DNA of 64,000 nt from Neolewinella litorea (GCF_004803465.1 NZ_SRSF01000002.1:1-64000); one strand, 5' to 3'; shown: positions 16,300-25,283, counted from the stretch's first letter. Notes: generated by a model from the sequence alone, not told the origin. A program made the numbers and translations.

Positions 16300-17322
16300 T
16301 CAGAATACCGATTGCCCCACCTTGATTCGCTGTTCGTGCTGGCGGATCAGGCCGCGAAGGTAACCAAAGTATTGGGCCGCGTACTTGCCGGACTCCGCGT
16401 GGAGGGCGTTCCCGTGTTCTACCAGGTTGTCGAACCAGTGCTGCACCTCCTCGCACAGTTCCCGGTCGGAAGTGGCCACGTAGTTGGGGTTGACCAGGGT
16501 GGTGAAGAGGAAGGGGCGGATATTGGACTTCACCAGGACCACGTTGCTGGTGTTGGAAAGCTCGTTGTGGTACACCCGGAAGTCGGAACTGTTGAGACTG
16601 GGCGCGCCGCCCAGGGGAAAGCGCTTGCCGGTACGCACCATCGCTTCCAGGTGATCCACGATTTTATACAATTCCATAAAAATGCGCTCCGGGTCCCGCG
16701 CGTCGGCAAACTTCCCGATCTGGGCCATGTAGTTGACCTGCCGCAGGGTGACGTCCAGCACGCCGATCGACCAGAGCTCGCGCGACGGGAGGCTGTAGTG
16801 GTCGCGGATCGTATCCTCGACCAGCCGGTGCAGCGGTTCGGCGATCAGTTCGGTCGAGAAACTGAGGTTCTTCCACTTGCTCAGGTTCCAGGTGGTGATG
16901 CCGAACATGAAGATCTTGAAGCTGCGCAGCACGGGAGTGGAAAGCTCGTAGTACATCGGCAGTTCCGGCGAGGCGAAATCGAAACTTGCCCCCGGCAGCC
17001 GCTTCAATTGCTCCCAGCGGTTGTGCAGTTGAACGAAGTAGTCGAACTCATTCTCGATCGGCCGGCGGTCGTCGGGGTAACGCAAACTCGGTATCCGACC
17101 CTCCGGCCGGCTGCTGAGGTCCGTGCGGAGGTGGTAGATCTCCGCCAAACGCATCATCTCATCGGCCGTCAGGGCCGTATCGCCCCGCAGCCTGCGGTAC
17201 ACCGCGTCGCGCCCTACGTGCAAATCCTCCGCCACCGCGGCCACCAGGGCGCTGCGGGAGGAAAATCGTTCGGAAAGACGCTCAAAAAACTGGTGTTGAT
17301 AACTCTGGTTCGCCTCGTTCAT
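16300..17322 (-). CDS. HTH-domain protein of unknown function
   Basis: 340 residues. The first ~65 residues contain an HTH-like segment (LVAAVAEDLHVGRDAVYRRL, then TADEMMRLAEIYHL), similar to those at the start of Bacteroidota regulators with a large helical C-terminal region. The rest shows no recognisable catalytic motif and no membrane segment. It is divergent from the dnaE-like/dinB cassette with 434 bases between them, so it could control that promoter, though nothing proves this. The DNA-binding role is predicted from the N-terminus only. Confidence 0.65.
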   Translation of the reverse strand: MNEANQSYQHQFFERLSERFSSRSALVAAVAEDLHVGRDAVYRRLRGDTALTADEMMRLAEIYHLRTDLSSRPEGRIPSLRYPDDRRPIENEFDYFVQLHNRWEQLKRLPGASFDFASPELPMYYELSTPVLRSFKIFMFGITTWNLSKWKNLSFSTELIAEPLHRLVEDTIRDHYSLPSRELWSIGVLDVTLRQVNYMAQIGKFADARDPERIFMELYKIVDHLEAMVRTGKRFPLGGAPSLNSSDFRVYHNELSNTSNVVLVKSNIRPFLFTTLVNPNYVATSDRELCEEVQHWFDNLVEHGNALHAESGKYAAQYFGYLRGLIRQHEQRIKVGQSVF

Positions 17323-17464
17323 TTTTTTGTTCGCTGTTCATAGTAAAGCCGGGGCGAGCCAAAAAGCCCGCCCAATAAGAAAAGACCAATACTGCAATAA
17401 CCTTTACGCTATACGTCAAGTTAGGGCATTGCCACGAAGCGAACTGTTGTTTTTGTATAATTTT

Positions 17465-17483
17465 AAAACAAATTATTTGTTTT
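17465..17483. promoter_or_regulatory. Palindrome overlapping the -33 box of the polymerase promoter
   Basis: AAAACAAA (17465-17472), TTA, TTTGTTTT (17476-17483): perfect 8-bp arms. The right arm contains the TTTG taken as the -33 element of the dnaE-like/dinB promoter. A site here would block RNA polymerase, as expected for a repressor operator. Which protein binds is unknown. Confidence 0.45.
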
Positions 17484-17507
17484 ATCGTTGATCCTCACGT
17501 TACTTTG
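17476..17507 (+). promoter_or_regulatory. Bacteroidota-type promoter for the dnaE-like/dinB cassette
   Basis: TTTG (17476-17479), 20-base spacer, TTACTTTG (17500-17507), one mismatch from the TAnnTTTG -7 consensus. Transcription would start near 17513, about 245 bases before the first gene. Confidence 0.45.
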
Positions 17508-17756
17508 CTGCTGAAGCCTTGAATTTGTTACGAATGCCCAGGTCATCAGGATATGGCCCGGGCCCGCTTTAACAGCTTTATTTTTTGCCGCGGCCCCCCG
17601 GAACCGTCTTTTTGTTTTAACTCATACTCACGAAACATGTACTTTCTACCCCACCCGGACGGGGGGGGCGGGGTGTCCTCTTCTGGGCCGGCCCGCTCCC
17701 CGCATGCCCCTTGCGCCGGTTCTCCGGCATCCGCCCCCCTACCCAACTGAGTCGGC

Positions 17757-20700
17757 ATGCACCTCAGTTGTCATACCTCCTTCAGCTTTCGCTACGGCGT
17801 ACTTGGGCCCCGTCAGCTGGTCGAGAAGGCCGCCGCCTGGGGCGTCGAATGCCTGGCCCTGGCCGACAACAACAGCACCAGCTGCGCGGTGGAGTTTGTC
17901 AACTGCTGCCGGGAGTTCGGCATCAAGCCCATCCTCGGCATCGGCTTCCGCAGTGAAGACGGGCAGTGGCTCTACACGGGCCTGGCCCGCAACGCCACGG
18001 GCTGGTACCAGCTCTGCCGCTTCCTCAGCGAACACTCCCTGGCGGAGCGGCCCCTGCCCACCGTGCCGCCGCGGATGGACGACGTCTGGATCATCTATCC
18101 CCGCCTCTGTAAGCCCATCCGCGACTTTCGCGACAACGAACTGCTCGGCATCCGGCCCCAGCACGTCAACCGGCTGTTCAGCCACGAGCTGCGCCACCAC
18201 CAGCACAAACTCGTCGTACTGGCCCCCGTAGTGGCCATCACCGAGGAAGATTACGAGCTCCACCGGACGCTGCGGGCGATCGACCTGAATACCGTCCATA
18301 CCAAGCTCACCCCCCGCGACCTGGCCAAGCGCGGCGACCGCCTGCTGCCCCCCGATACCCTGCGGCAATTCTACCGCCCCTACCCCGCCATCCTGCGCAA
18401 CACCCAGCGCATCATCGACTCCTGCACCGCCGAACTGGAGACCGGCCTGCAGATCAACCGGCAGACCTTCACCGGCTCCAAGGAAGGCGACTACCAGCTC
18501 CTCGAGAAACTGGCCCTCTCGGGCGTGGCCCGCCGCTACCCGCCCGGCCCCCGCTTCCAGCGCGCGCGCCTGCGTACCGAACGCGAACTGGCGGTGATCC
18601 GCAAGCAGGACTTCTGCCCCTATTTCCTCATCACCTACGACATCGTCCGCTACGCCCGCTCGGCCGGCTACCAGCACGTGGGCCGCGGCTCCGGCGCCAA
18701 CAGCATCGTGGCCTACTGCATCGGCATCAGCGACGTCGACCCCCTGGAGCTCGACCTCTACTTCGAGCGCTTCATCAATCCGTACCGCGCCAGTCCGCCC
18801 GATTTCGACATCGACTTCAGCTGGGACGAGCGCGACGACGTCACCGATTACATCTTCAAGCGCTACGGTCGCGAGTACACCGCCCTGCTGGCCACCTACT
18901 CCACCTTCCAGGGGCGGGCGGCCCTGCGCGAGACGGCCAAGGTGCACGGCCTGCCCAAGGAGGAGATCGACGCCCTCGTCCGCGACCCCCACGGCCGCGC
19001 CGCCGAAGATCCGAAGGCCCGCACCGTGGTCGACATCGCCCGCCGCCTCGTGGGCCTGCCCAATCACCTCGGCATCCACGCCGGCGGGGTGCTCATCACC
19101 GAGCGCCCCATCTACTACCACACCGCCCAGCGGCTCATGCCCAAGGGCTTTCCGGTAGCCCACTGTGATATGTACCACGCCGAGGATATGGGCCTGCACA
19201 AGTACGACGTACTGAGCCAGCGCGGACTCGGGCACCTGCGCTCCGCCGCCGACCTCGTGTACCGCAACCACGGCAAGACGGTCGACCTGCAGGCGCTGGA
19301 CGCCATCAAGCAGGACCCCCTGGTGCGCAACATGCTCCGCAGCGGCCGTGCCCTGGGCTGCTTCTACATCGAGTCGCCGGCCATGCGTGGCCTGCTCACC
19401 AAGCTGGGCTGCGACAACTACGTCCACCTCGTGGCCGCCAGCAGCATCATCCGGCCGGGCGTGGCCAAGTCGGGCATGATGAAGGAGTACATCCGCCGCT
19501 ACCACCACCCCCACAGCTTCGAGTACCTCGACCCCGTCTTCGCCGAGCACCTCGGCGAGACCTTCGGCATCATGGTGTACCAGGAGGACGTGATGAAGAT
19601 CGTCCACCACTTCGCCGGCCTCGACCTCGACGAGAGCGACGTGCTGCGCCGCATCATGTCGGGCAAAAAGCACAACGGCGACACCCTGGAAAAGCTGCAG
19701 GAGAAGTTTTTTGCGGGCGCGCGGGTGCGGGGCCACTCACCGGAGAAGGCCGCGGAGGTATGGCGCCAGGTAGAAAGCTTTTCCGGTTACTCCTTTTGCA
19801 AGGCCCACTCGGCCAGCTTCGCGGTGGAAAGCTTCCAGAGCCTCTACCTGAAGGCGTATTACCCCCTGGAATTCATTGTGGGCGTGATCAACAACTTCGG
19901 CGGCTTCTACAAGACCGAATTCTACGTTCACGAGGCCCGCCTGGCGGGGGCCGCCATCCACGCGCCCTGCATCAACGCCAGCGGCTACCTGACCGACCTG
20001 CGGGGTACCGATCTCTACCTGGGCTTCATCCACCTCAAGGGCGTATCCGAGCAACTGATCCACCGCACCGTCCTGGAGCGCCACCGGGCGGGGGCGTTCC
20101 AGGACCTGGCCGACTTCTGCGCCCGCGTCGACGTGGAAAGCAGTCAGTTGGAACTGCTGATCCGCATCGGGGCCTTCCGCTTTACCGGCAAGCGCAAATC
20201 GGAGCTGCTGTGGGAGAAGAACGCCGTCTTCAACCCCCGCCTGCGCCGCGAATCCTCTCTGGATCTCTTCGTTACCGTGGCGCCCGAACCCGACTTCTAC
20301 CTCGACGCGGCTCCCAATCACCGGCCGAACCACCCCCTGAGCGGCCACGAACTGGACCAGGCCTTCGACGAGCTGGAACTGCTGGGCTTCCCCCTCTGCT
20401 CCCCCTTCTGGCTGGCGGTACCCGACGACAACGACCCCTCGGACAATGTGCCCGCGCCGTGCCACGACGAGGCAGCCGACCGCCCGCACGCGAATTCCTG
20501 GGGCCTGCCCCGCACCTGCACGGAGCCGCCGCCCCATCCCCTGCAGCACGTACCCGACCACGGCACCACGGAGTTGCTCGGCTACTTCGTCTGCGACAAG
20601 GTGGTGCCCACCGTAAAGGGCGAACGCATGAGTTTCGGTTGCTGGTTGAGCGAGCAGGGACAGTACTTCGACAGCGTACACTTCCCCGATGCCTACCTGC

Positions 20701-20897
20701 GCTACCCCTTCCGCGGAGCGGGCGTCTACCGGCTGGCCGGCAAGGTGACCCGCGAGTTCTCCTTCCCCAGCCTGGAAGTGAGCCGCATGGAACGCCTCCC
20801 CTACTTGCGCGACCTCCGCTTCACCGACGACCGCTCCCCACCCCCGGACCCGCCGCCCCCCAGCCGCCGGGAGAAATTGAGCCCCCAGCCCCATTGA
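17757..20897 (+). CDS. DNA polymerase III alpha subunit, short DnaE2/ImuC-like
   Basis: 1046 residues, shorter than a replicative DnaE and in the range of error-prone DnaE2/ImuC. The N-terminal PHP domain is degraded: the HxH pair is SCH (LSCHTSFSF) and the DH pair is DN (ADNNST), so metal binding and proofreading are unlikely. The palm is intact with GRGSGANSIVAYC near 318-330 and the catalytic aspartates in PDFDIDF (D349, D351). A clamp-like LDLF motif sits near 828-831. It is followed at 52 bases by dinB, so the two probably form an inducible lesion-bypass cassette. No imuA or imuB is visible. Start ATG 17757 is the first in the frame that gives the PHP domain. Confidence 0.85.
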   Translation: MHLSCHTSFSFRYGVLGPRQLVEKAAAWGVECLALADNNSTSCAVEFVNCCREFGIKPILGIGFRSEDGQWLYTGLARNATGWYQLCRFLSEHSLAERPLPTVPPRMDDVWIIYPRLCKPIRDFRDNELLGIRPQHVNRLFSHELRHHQHKLVVLAPVVAITEEDYELHRTLRAIDLNTVHTKLTPRDLAKRGDRLLPPDTLRQFYRPYPAILRNTQRIIDSCTAELETGLQINRQTFTGSKEGDYQLLEKLALSGVARRYPPGPRFQRARLRTERELAVIRKQDFCPYFLITYDIVRYARSAGYQHVGRGSGANSIVAYCIGISDVDPLELDLYFERFINPYRASPPDFDIDFSWDERDDVTDYIFKRYGREYTALLATYSTFQGRAALRETAKVHGLPKEEIDALVRDPHGRAAEDPKARTVVDIARRLVGLPNHLGIHAGGVLITERPIYYHTAQRLMPKGFPVAHCDMYHAEDMGLHKYDVLSQRGLGHLRSAADLVYRNHGKTVDLQALDAIKQDPLVRNMLRSGRALGCFYIESPAMRGLLTKLGCDNYVHLVAASSIIRPGVAKSGMMKEYIRRYHHPHSFEYLDPVFAEHLGETFGIMVYQEDVMKIVHHFAGLDLDESDVLRRIMSGKKHNGDTLEKLQEKFFAGARVRGHSPEKAAEVWRQVESFSGYSFCKAHSASFAVESFQSLYLKAYYPLEFIVGVINNFGGFYKTEFYVHEARLAGAAIHAPCINASGYLTDLRGTDLYLGFIHLKGVSEQLIHRTVLERHRAGAFQDLADFCARVDVESSQLELLIRIGAFRFTGKRKSELLWEKNAVFNPRLRRESSLDLFVTVAPEPDFYLDAAPNHRPNHPLSGHELDQAFDELELLGFPLCSPFWLAVPDDNDPSDNVPAPCHDEAADRPHANSWGLPRTCTEPPPHPLQHVPDHGTTELLGYFVCDKVVPTVKGERMSFGCWLSEQGQYFDSVHFPDAYLRYPFRGAGVYRLAGKVTREFSFPSLEVSRMERLPYLRDLRFTDDRSPPPDPPPPSRREKLSPQPH

Positions 20898-20949
20898 CCC
20901 CTTGACCCCTTGACTAATTGACCCCTTGACCCCTTGACCCCTTGACTAA
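20894..20949 (+). repeat. 8-bp tandem repeat between dnaE-like gene and dinB
   Basis: Seven perfect-length octamers fill the whole gap: TTGACCCC twice, TTGACTAA, TTGACCCC three times, TTGACTAA. The first unit contains the polymerase TGA stop (20895-20897) and the last supplies the first A of the dinB ATG (20949). Each octamer holds TGA and the 8-bp period puts stops in all frames. Copy-number change would alter the gene spacing. Confidence 0.85.
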
Positions 20950-22082
20950 TGTACCAAAGAGCCATTCTACACCTGGATATGGATGCCTTCTTCGCCTCCG
21001 TGGAGATCAAAAAGAACAGTGCCCTGGCCGGCCTTCCCCTTTTGGTGGGCGGCGTGGGCGGTCGTGGCGTGGTCACCTCCTGCAGTTACGAGGCGCGGCG
21101 CTACGGCATCCACTCGGGCATGCCCATGGCCGTGGCCCTGCGGCGTTGCCCCGATGCGCGCACCATCCGGGGCGACTACGAGAGCTACGAGCAGCACTCG
21201 GCCATCGTGACCGAAATTATCGCTGAGGAGGGACCGGTATTTGAGAAGGCCTCCATCGACGAGTTCTACGTGGACATGACGGGTATGGACCGCCACGTCG
21301 GCTGCGTGAAGTGGAGCGGGGAACTGCGGCAGCGCATCATCCGGGAGACGGGGCTGCCGCTGTCGGCCGGACTGTCGGTCAACAAGCTCGTATCGAAGGT
21401 GCGGGCCGGCGAGGCCAAGCCCAACGGCTCGGGCTGGGTGGCGCAGGGTGCCGAGCGGGCCTTCCTGTCTCCCCTGCCGGTGCGCAAGATCCCCAGCATC
21501 GGCGCGGTGACGGCCCGCAAGCTGAGCCTGATGGGCATCCGCAAGGCGGGCACCCTGAGCCAGGTACCGGTGGGCCTCCTGGAACGGGAGTTCGGCAGTA
21601 TGGGCCGCGAGTTTCACCGCCGCGCCAACGGCATCGATCACCGTCCGGTAGTGCCCTACAGCGAGCGGAAGTCCTTCTCCTCGGAATGCACCTTCCAGAC
21701 CGACACCATTGACGTGGAGTTCTTGCTGCGCAAGCTCCGCCACCTCACGGCTCAGCTGGCCTTCGACCTGCGCCGGGCCGGTCGGCTCACCGCCCGCGTG
21801 ACGGTCAAGATCCGCTATACCGACTTCAACACCTACACCCGCGCCCGCCGCATCGACTACACGGCCCACGACCAGCAGCTCGTCCCGGTGGCCGAAACCC
21901 TCTTCCGCGAACTCTTCACCCGCCGGCAGTGCATCCGGCTCATTGGCGTACGCTTTGACCTGCTGGCCAGCGGCCACACCCAGCTAGACCTCTTCACCGA
22001 CACCCAGGAAAACAGCCGCCTGCTGCTGGCCCTGGACAAGGTGCGCACCCGCTTCGGAAAAGACGCAGTAGCGGTCGGCTGA
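20949..22082 (+). CDS. dinB: DNA polymerase IV (DinB), Y family
   Basis: 377 residues. Catalytic residues are all present: D10 in HLDMDAFF, and D104-E105 in ASIDEFYVD. The steric-gate region (FFASVE), the little-finger domain and a canonical clamp-binding motif QLDLF (345-349) follow. It synthesises across damaged DNA, usually at low fidelity. Placed directly after a DnaE2-like polymerase, it takes the position of imuB in other mutasome cassettes, but unlike ImuB its active site is intact. Ends at 22082, just before a 26-bp palindromic repeat array. Confidence 0.95.
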   Translation: MYQRAILHLDMDAFFASVEIKKNSALAGLPLLVGGVGGRGVVTSCSYEARRYGIHSGMPMAVALRRCPDARTIRGDYESYEQHSAIVTEIIAEEGPVFEKASIDEFYVDMTGMDRHVGCVKWSGELRQRIIRETGLPLSAGLSVNKLVSKVRAGEAKPNGSGWVAQGAERAFLSPLPVRKIPSIGAVTARKLSLMGIRKAGTLSQVPVGLLEREFGSMGREFHRRANGIDHRPVVPYSERKSFSSECTFQTDTIDVEFLLRKLRHLTAQLAFDLRRAGRLTARVTVKIRYTDFNTYTRARRIDYTAHDQQLVPVAETLFRELFTRRQCIRLIGVRFDLLASGHTQLDLFTDTQENSRLLLALDKVRTRFGKDAVAVG

Positions 22083-22091
22083 CCGTACAAA

Positions 22092-22210
22092 GCGGCCTCC
22101 GGCCGCGAGAGCAAAATGCGGCCTCCGGCCGCGAAAGCAAGAAGCGGCCTCAGGCCGCGAAAGTAAAATGCGGTCTCAGACCGCGAAAGCAAAACGCGGC
22201 CTCCGGCCGC
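22092..22210. repeat. Five-unit 26-bp palindromic repeat array
   Basis: Palindromes at 22092-22106, 22118-22132, 22144-22158, 22170-22184 and 22196-22210, exactly 26 bases apart, joined by spacers like GAAAGCAAAA. Stems are GCGGCC/GGCCGC, but unit 4 has GCGGTC/GACCGC, a paired change on both arms. Loops vary (TCC or TCA). The array sits between the convergent ends of dinB and the M28 peptidase. Confidence 0.85.
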
Positions 22211-22233
22211 GCCCCCCATCCAAACCTTCCCAA

Positions 22234-23625
22234 TCACTCAGTCCCCCGAGGAATCAAAGTAGAAGGAAACACCACCACGCTCTCATTACCATCTTCCCCG
22301 ACGGAAGACACCCCAAAAAAGTAATTATCCACCACCACGTTCTCCAGCGTATGTCGGAGCTGCCCGGCCGGTACGAACACCTTATGCTCCCAGCGCGGCG
22401 AGGTGGTTAGCCGCCAGTGGACGTAATATCCCGCAATGGGGGTGTTGGTTTCGGGCTTCTCCCAGCGTAGGCGGGTGCTGGGTTCCACGGCGCCGCCGAT
22501 CATGACCAGGGGCGGGGGCGGGGGTGCGGCGGCCAGTCCGGCCAGGGAGATAGCATTCACGCCGGTGAGCTTGGCGGCGTAGGGGAAATTGACGTGCTCG
22601 AGCTTGTCGCCGTATTCAATACCGTCTTCTGTGCGGATATCCTGGTGTTGCTGGGTATAGTTTTCGTGGGTTTCCATGATGCGGACGCCGGGGATGCCCG
22701 CGTCGTTGAAGGGCCGGTGGTGGCCGCCGCGGCCGAAGCGGTCGAGGCGGTAGACCATCATGGGTTCGAGGTTGGTGGTGTACTGCCGCGTCTGCGCGTC
22801 GATGTAGCGGGCGAGCTGGCGACTGGGGCCGTCGACCTCCCCGCCGAAGAAGCGGCGGTAGATGTTCTTGCGCTCGTCGTTGACGTCATCCGGGTAGTAG
22901 GGCTCGGAGAAGATGCGGAAACTGGTATTATCGGTGACGCCGTCGACGCCGGTGATGTTGCCGATCATGTCGTTGTTGAGGGTGCCCATCAGGTTCCAGC
23001 CCTTTTCCTTTACCCAGTCGGCCATGCCCTTGCCGCCGAAGAGGCCCTGCTCTTCGCCGCTCAGTCCTACGTAGAGGATAGATCCGGGGAATTCATACTG
23101 CGTCAGTACGCGGGCCGCTTCCAGGGCTCCGGCCATACCACTGGCGTTGTCGTTGGCTCCCGGGCTGTCGCTGGTGCCGTCGAGGGGGTCGCTGACGCGG
23201 CTGTCGATATCGCCGCTCATCATGATGAAGCGGTTGGGGTCGCGGGTGCCGCGCTGCACGGCGATGACGTTGACCACCCAGGTATCTTCCTTGATCCGGC
23301 TATCGGGGTCGCCTTCGACGAGGTTGCGCTGGTACATCACTTCCAGGCAGCCGCCGCAGGCGGCGCTGATGCGCTGGAATTCGTCGTAGATCCAGCGGCG
23401 GGCGGCGCCGATGCCGCGGGTGTCGCTGGTGGTATCGCTGAGGGTATGGCGGGTGCCGAAGTTGACCAGCGTGGTGATGTCCTGCTCGATGCGGGCGGGA
23501 TCGGGGGCGTCGGCGATGTCGTACATCCGCGGATCGGTGGCCGGCGGGGGGCTCACGGGTTGGGCGGATTGGGCGCCGGCGTAAGCGGCGGGCAAAAGCA
23601 GAAGGGAAAGGAGGTAGTGGCGCAT
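22234..23625 (-). CDS. Secreted M28-family zinc metallopeptidase
   Basis: 463 residues with an N-terminal signal peptide (MRHYLLSLLLLPAAYAGAQS). M28 aminopeptidase landmarks are present: GDIDSRVSD (metal ligand region), GANDNASGMAGALEAARVL with a bridging Asp near 160, SGEEQGLFGG with the catalytic Glu, NNDMIGN, and GGHHRPFNDAGIPGVRI with the final His ligand. A C-terminal fibronectin-III-like region (RLRWEKPETNTPIAGYYVHW) follows. It probably trims peptides in the periplasm or outside the cell. Convergent with dinB. Confidence 0.88.
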   Translation of the reverse strand: MRHYLLSLLLLPAAYAGAQSAQPVSPPPATDPRMYDIADAPDPARIEQDITTLVNFGTRHTLSDTTSDTRGIGAARRWIYDEFQRISAACGGCLEVMYQRNLVEGDPDSRIKEDTWVVNVIAVQRGTRDPNRFIMMSGDIDSRVSDPLDGTSDSPGANDNASGMAGALEAARVLTQYEFPGSILYVGLSGEEQGLFGGKGMADWVKEKGWNLMGTLNNDMIGNITGVDGVTDNTSFRIFSEPYYPDDVNDERKNIYRRFFGGEVDGPSRQLARYIDAQTRQYTTNLEPMMVYRLDRFGRGGHHRPFNDAGIPGVRIMETHENYTQQHQDIRTEDGIEYGDKLEHVNFPYAAKLTGVNAISLAGLAAAPPPPPLVMIGGAVEPSTRLRWEKPETNTPIAGYYVHWRLTTSPRWEHKVFVPAGQLRHTLENVVVDNYFFGVSSVGEDGNESVVVFPSTLIPRGTE

Positions 23626-23662
23626 TGGTTTAACTTGAGGGGGCCGTCAAGATAGCTAACCC

Positions 23663-24076
23663 ATGAAATACCGCCTCTCCGTCGTGCTGCTGTTGCTCTT
23701 CCTGGCCCACGTGCTCAAGGGGGTCGGAGATACCCTGCAGTTCCACTACGAAAGTTCGCCCTACGCCGACCTGGGCAACACGTCCTTCTGGAACCCGGAG
23801 CAGTCGTGGAAAGCCAAATACGCCTCCGATCCTACCGGAGAACCGCTGCGCCCGCTGCGAGAGAAATTTCCCGGCTCCACTACCCTCTTTGTGGCTACCA
23901 CCGACGCCTGGCACCTGAGCCAGAGTCTGCAGTACGCCTGTATCCGGCTGGCCGTTTGCCTGCTGGCGGTGCCCCTCCTGGGGTGGCGGGGCGGGTGGGC
24001 GTACGCGGGGCTTTACGCACTGATTTGGGTGGTGCAGGCCGCCGGTTTTCACTTGGCGTACACCTGGTTTGGGTAG
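23663..24076 (+). CDS. Small integral membrane protein of unknown function
   Basis: 137 residues. Hydrophobic segments at ~5-20 (SVVLLLLFLAHVLKGV), ~87-103 and ~106-130 (GWAYAGLYALIWVVQAAGFH) suggest two or three membrane spans with a soluble loop that contains TTDAWHLSQSLQY. Similar small proteins occur in Bacteroidota but no function is known to me. It is divergent from the M28 peptidase (37 bases apart) and its end runs directly into the REP array. Confidence 0.7.
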   Translation: MKYRLSVVLLLLFLAHVLKGVGDTLQFHYESSPYADLGNTSFWNPEQSWKAKYASDPTGEPLRPLREKFPGSTTLFVATTDAWHLSQSLQYACIRLAVCLLAVPLLGWRGGWAYAGLYALIWVVQAAGFHLAYTWFG

Positions 24077-24088
24077 GTGATGGCCCGG

Positions 24089-24600
24089 GTAGTCGGCGCT
24101 GTGCGCCGGCCGGGGAAAGCAGCAGTAAGAAATGTTGGCATTGAGCTACCGGGATGTAAAGGCCGCGCGATAGGTTTTACCATCAGGCCACAGGCCCGAC
24201 GGCCCGCGTAGTCGGCGCTATGCGCCGGCCGAGGAAAAGAAGCAGTGAGAAACGTTGGCATTGGGCGGCCGGGATGAAAGGCCGCGCGATAGGTTTTACC
24301 GCCGGGCCACAGGCCCGACGGCCCGGGCGGCCCGGGTAGTCGGCGCTGTGCGCCGGCCGAGGAAAGAAGTAGTGAGAAACGTTGGCATTGGGCGGCCGGG
24401 ATGAAAGGCCGCGCGAAAGGTCTTCACGTCAGGCCACAGGCCCAACGGCCCGCCGAACGGGTAGTCGGCGCTGTGCGCCGGCCGAGGAAAAGAAGCAGTG
24501 AGAAAAGTTGGCATTGGGCGGCCGTGGCGTAGGACGCGCGGCAAATCTTCACGCCGGGCCACACGCCCGATAGCATGTGGCAAAAACTAGAGGCAGTTAC
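24089..24600. repeat. REP array, left block (four units)
   Basis: Four units begin with GTAG followed by the hairpin TCGGCGC-TGT-GCGCCGG at 24089, 24208, 24336 and 24461 (spacings 119, 128, 125). Each unit continues with a conserved AGAAACGTTGGCATTGGG tract and ends in a second hairpin of the form GGGCC-ACA-GGCCC. GTAG before an imperfect palindrome is the diagnostic form of RAYT-linked REP elements. The block lies downstream (3') of the transposase gene. Confidence 0.88.
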
Positions 24601-24605
24601 CATCT

Positions 24606-25283
24606 CTAGCTCGACAGCCGCCCAGTAAACATCTCTAGCAATTCCGGATGCACAAAGGTGTGTGGCCACTCCTCCCAATCCCATACTAGGCCCGCGGCTA
24701 CAGGGTTACGCAGGACATACCACATCACCCGCATGAATTTCCCGTCCCTGATGCGCCGGTCGAAAAAATCAGCTTCCCAAAAGGGATGACCGGTACGCCC
24801 AAGCAACTGGTTTGCCAACCTGGCGGTATGACTTTTATGACGACCCACAAGCCGGCCAAGGTCCATGGTTTCAGTATCACAATGGTCTGCGCGGATCACC
24901 GCGTGGACATGGTTTCCCATGACGCAAACCGCATAGGGAAATACATCTCCCGCAATCGCCAGATACTCCCAGGAATCCAAAACGATGCGGGCCACCCTAC
25001 CATCCATAAGATGAAAAGGCCCGTGGCTTGTTTCGTGAAGGGCCCGATCCAGTTGGCGTTCGTACTTGGCATTTATCCCATTTTGCCGGTCGCGCTCGAC
25101 CGACGAGCGCACGGCGGGCGGCAACTCGATCAAGTCCGCCTCCAGGGCCGCGAGTTTACGTCGTCGCCAGGTTACCAATTCCTCTACCCTTTTCTGCGGA
25201 ATGCTTCCCGCCAAGCGGTAAGTAAGATGTATAGGATCGAACCCGAGACAATCGTGGGGCAACCAGTTGGGCATGGCAAACAT
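24606..25283 (-). CDS. REP-associated tyrosine transposase (RAYT, Y1 family)
   Basis: 225 residues. The HUH motif is in YAVCVMGNHVHAVIRA (H125 and H127), and the single catalytic tyrosine is Y189 in VMWYVLRNPVAAGLV, matching the Y1 transposase/TnpA-REP family. C-terminal FWEADFFDRRIRDGKF also matches. These enzymes cut and rejoin single-stranded REP DNA at the GTAG tetranucleotide and are domesticated single-copy genes. Here it is flanked on both sides by GTAG-hairpin arrays, so they are very probably its substrate. Start is uncertain: ATG 25283 or ATG 25274 (MPNWLP); the latter matches the usual family start better. Confidence 0.93.
   Translation of the reverse strand: MFAMPNWLPHDCLGFDPIHLTYRLAGSIPQKRVEELVTWRRRKLAALEADLIELPPAVRSSVERDRQNGINAKYERQLDRALHETSHGPFHLMDGRVARIVLDSWEYLAIAGDVFPYAVCVMGNHVHAVIRADHCDTETMDLGRLVGRHKSHTARLANQLLGRTGHPFWEADFFDRRIRDGKFMRVMWYVLRNPVAAGLVWDWEEWPHTFVHPELLEMFTGRLSS

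Larger units (their letters stand above)
17323..17756. other. Divergent intergenic region
   Basis: 434 bases between the HTH gene and the DNA polymerase gene. It holds an AT-rich palindrome and a probable plus-strand promoter (17465-17507), then a 5' untranslated region of about 240 bases without a recognisable gene. Confidence 0.5.

Noticed and set aside
17739-20894. Two very long minus-strand ORFs (665 and 385 residues) across the polymerase gene
   Set aside because: They mirror the plus-strand polymerase frame; high third-position GC removes stop codons on the opposite strand. Composition is valine/glycine/alanine-rich without motifs.
20967-21977. 336-residue minus-strand ORF over dinB
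   Set aside because: Antisense shadow of dinB, which carries all polymerase motifs.
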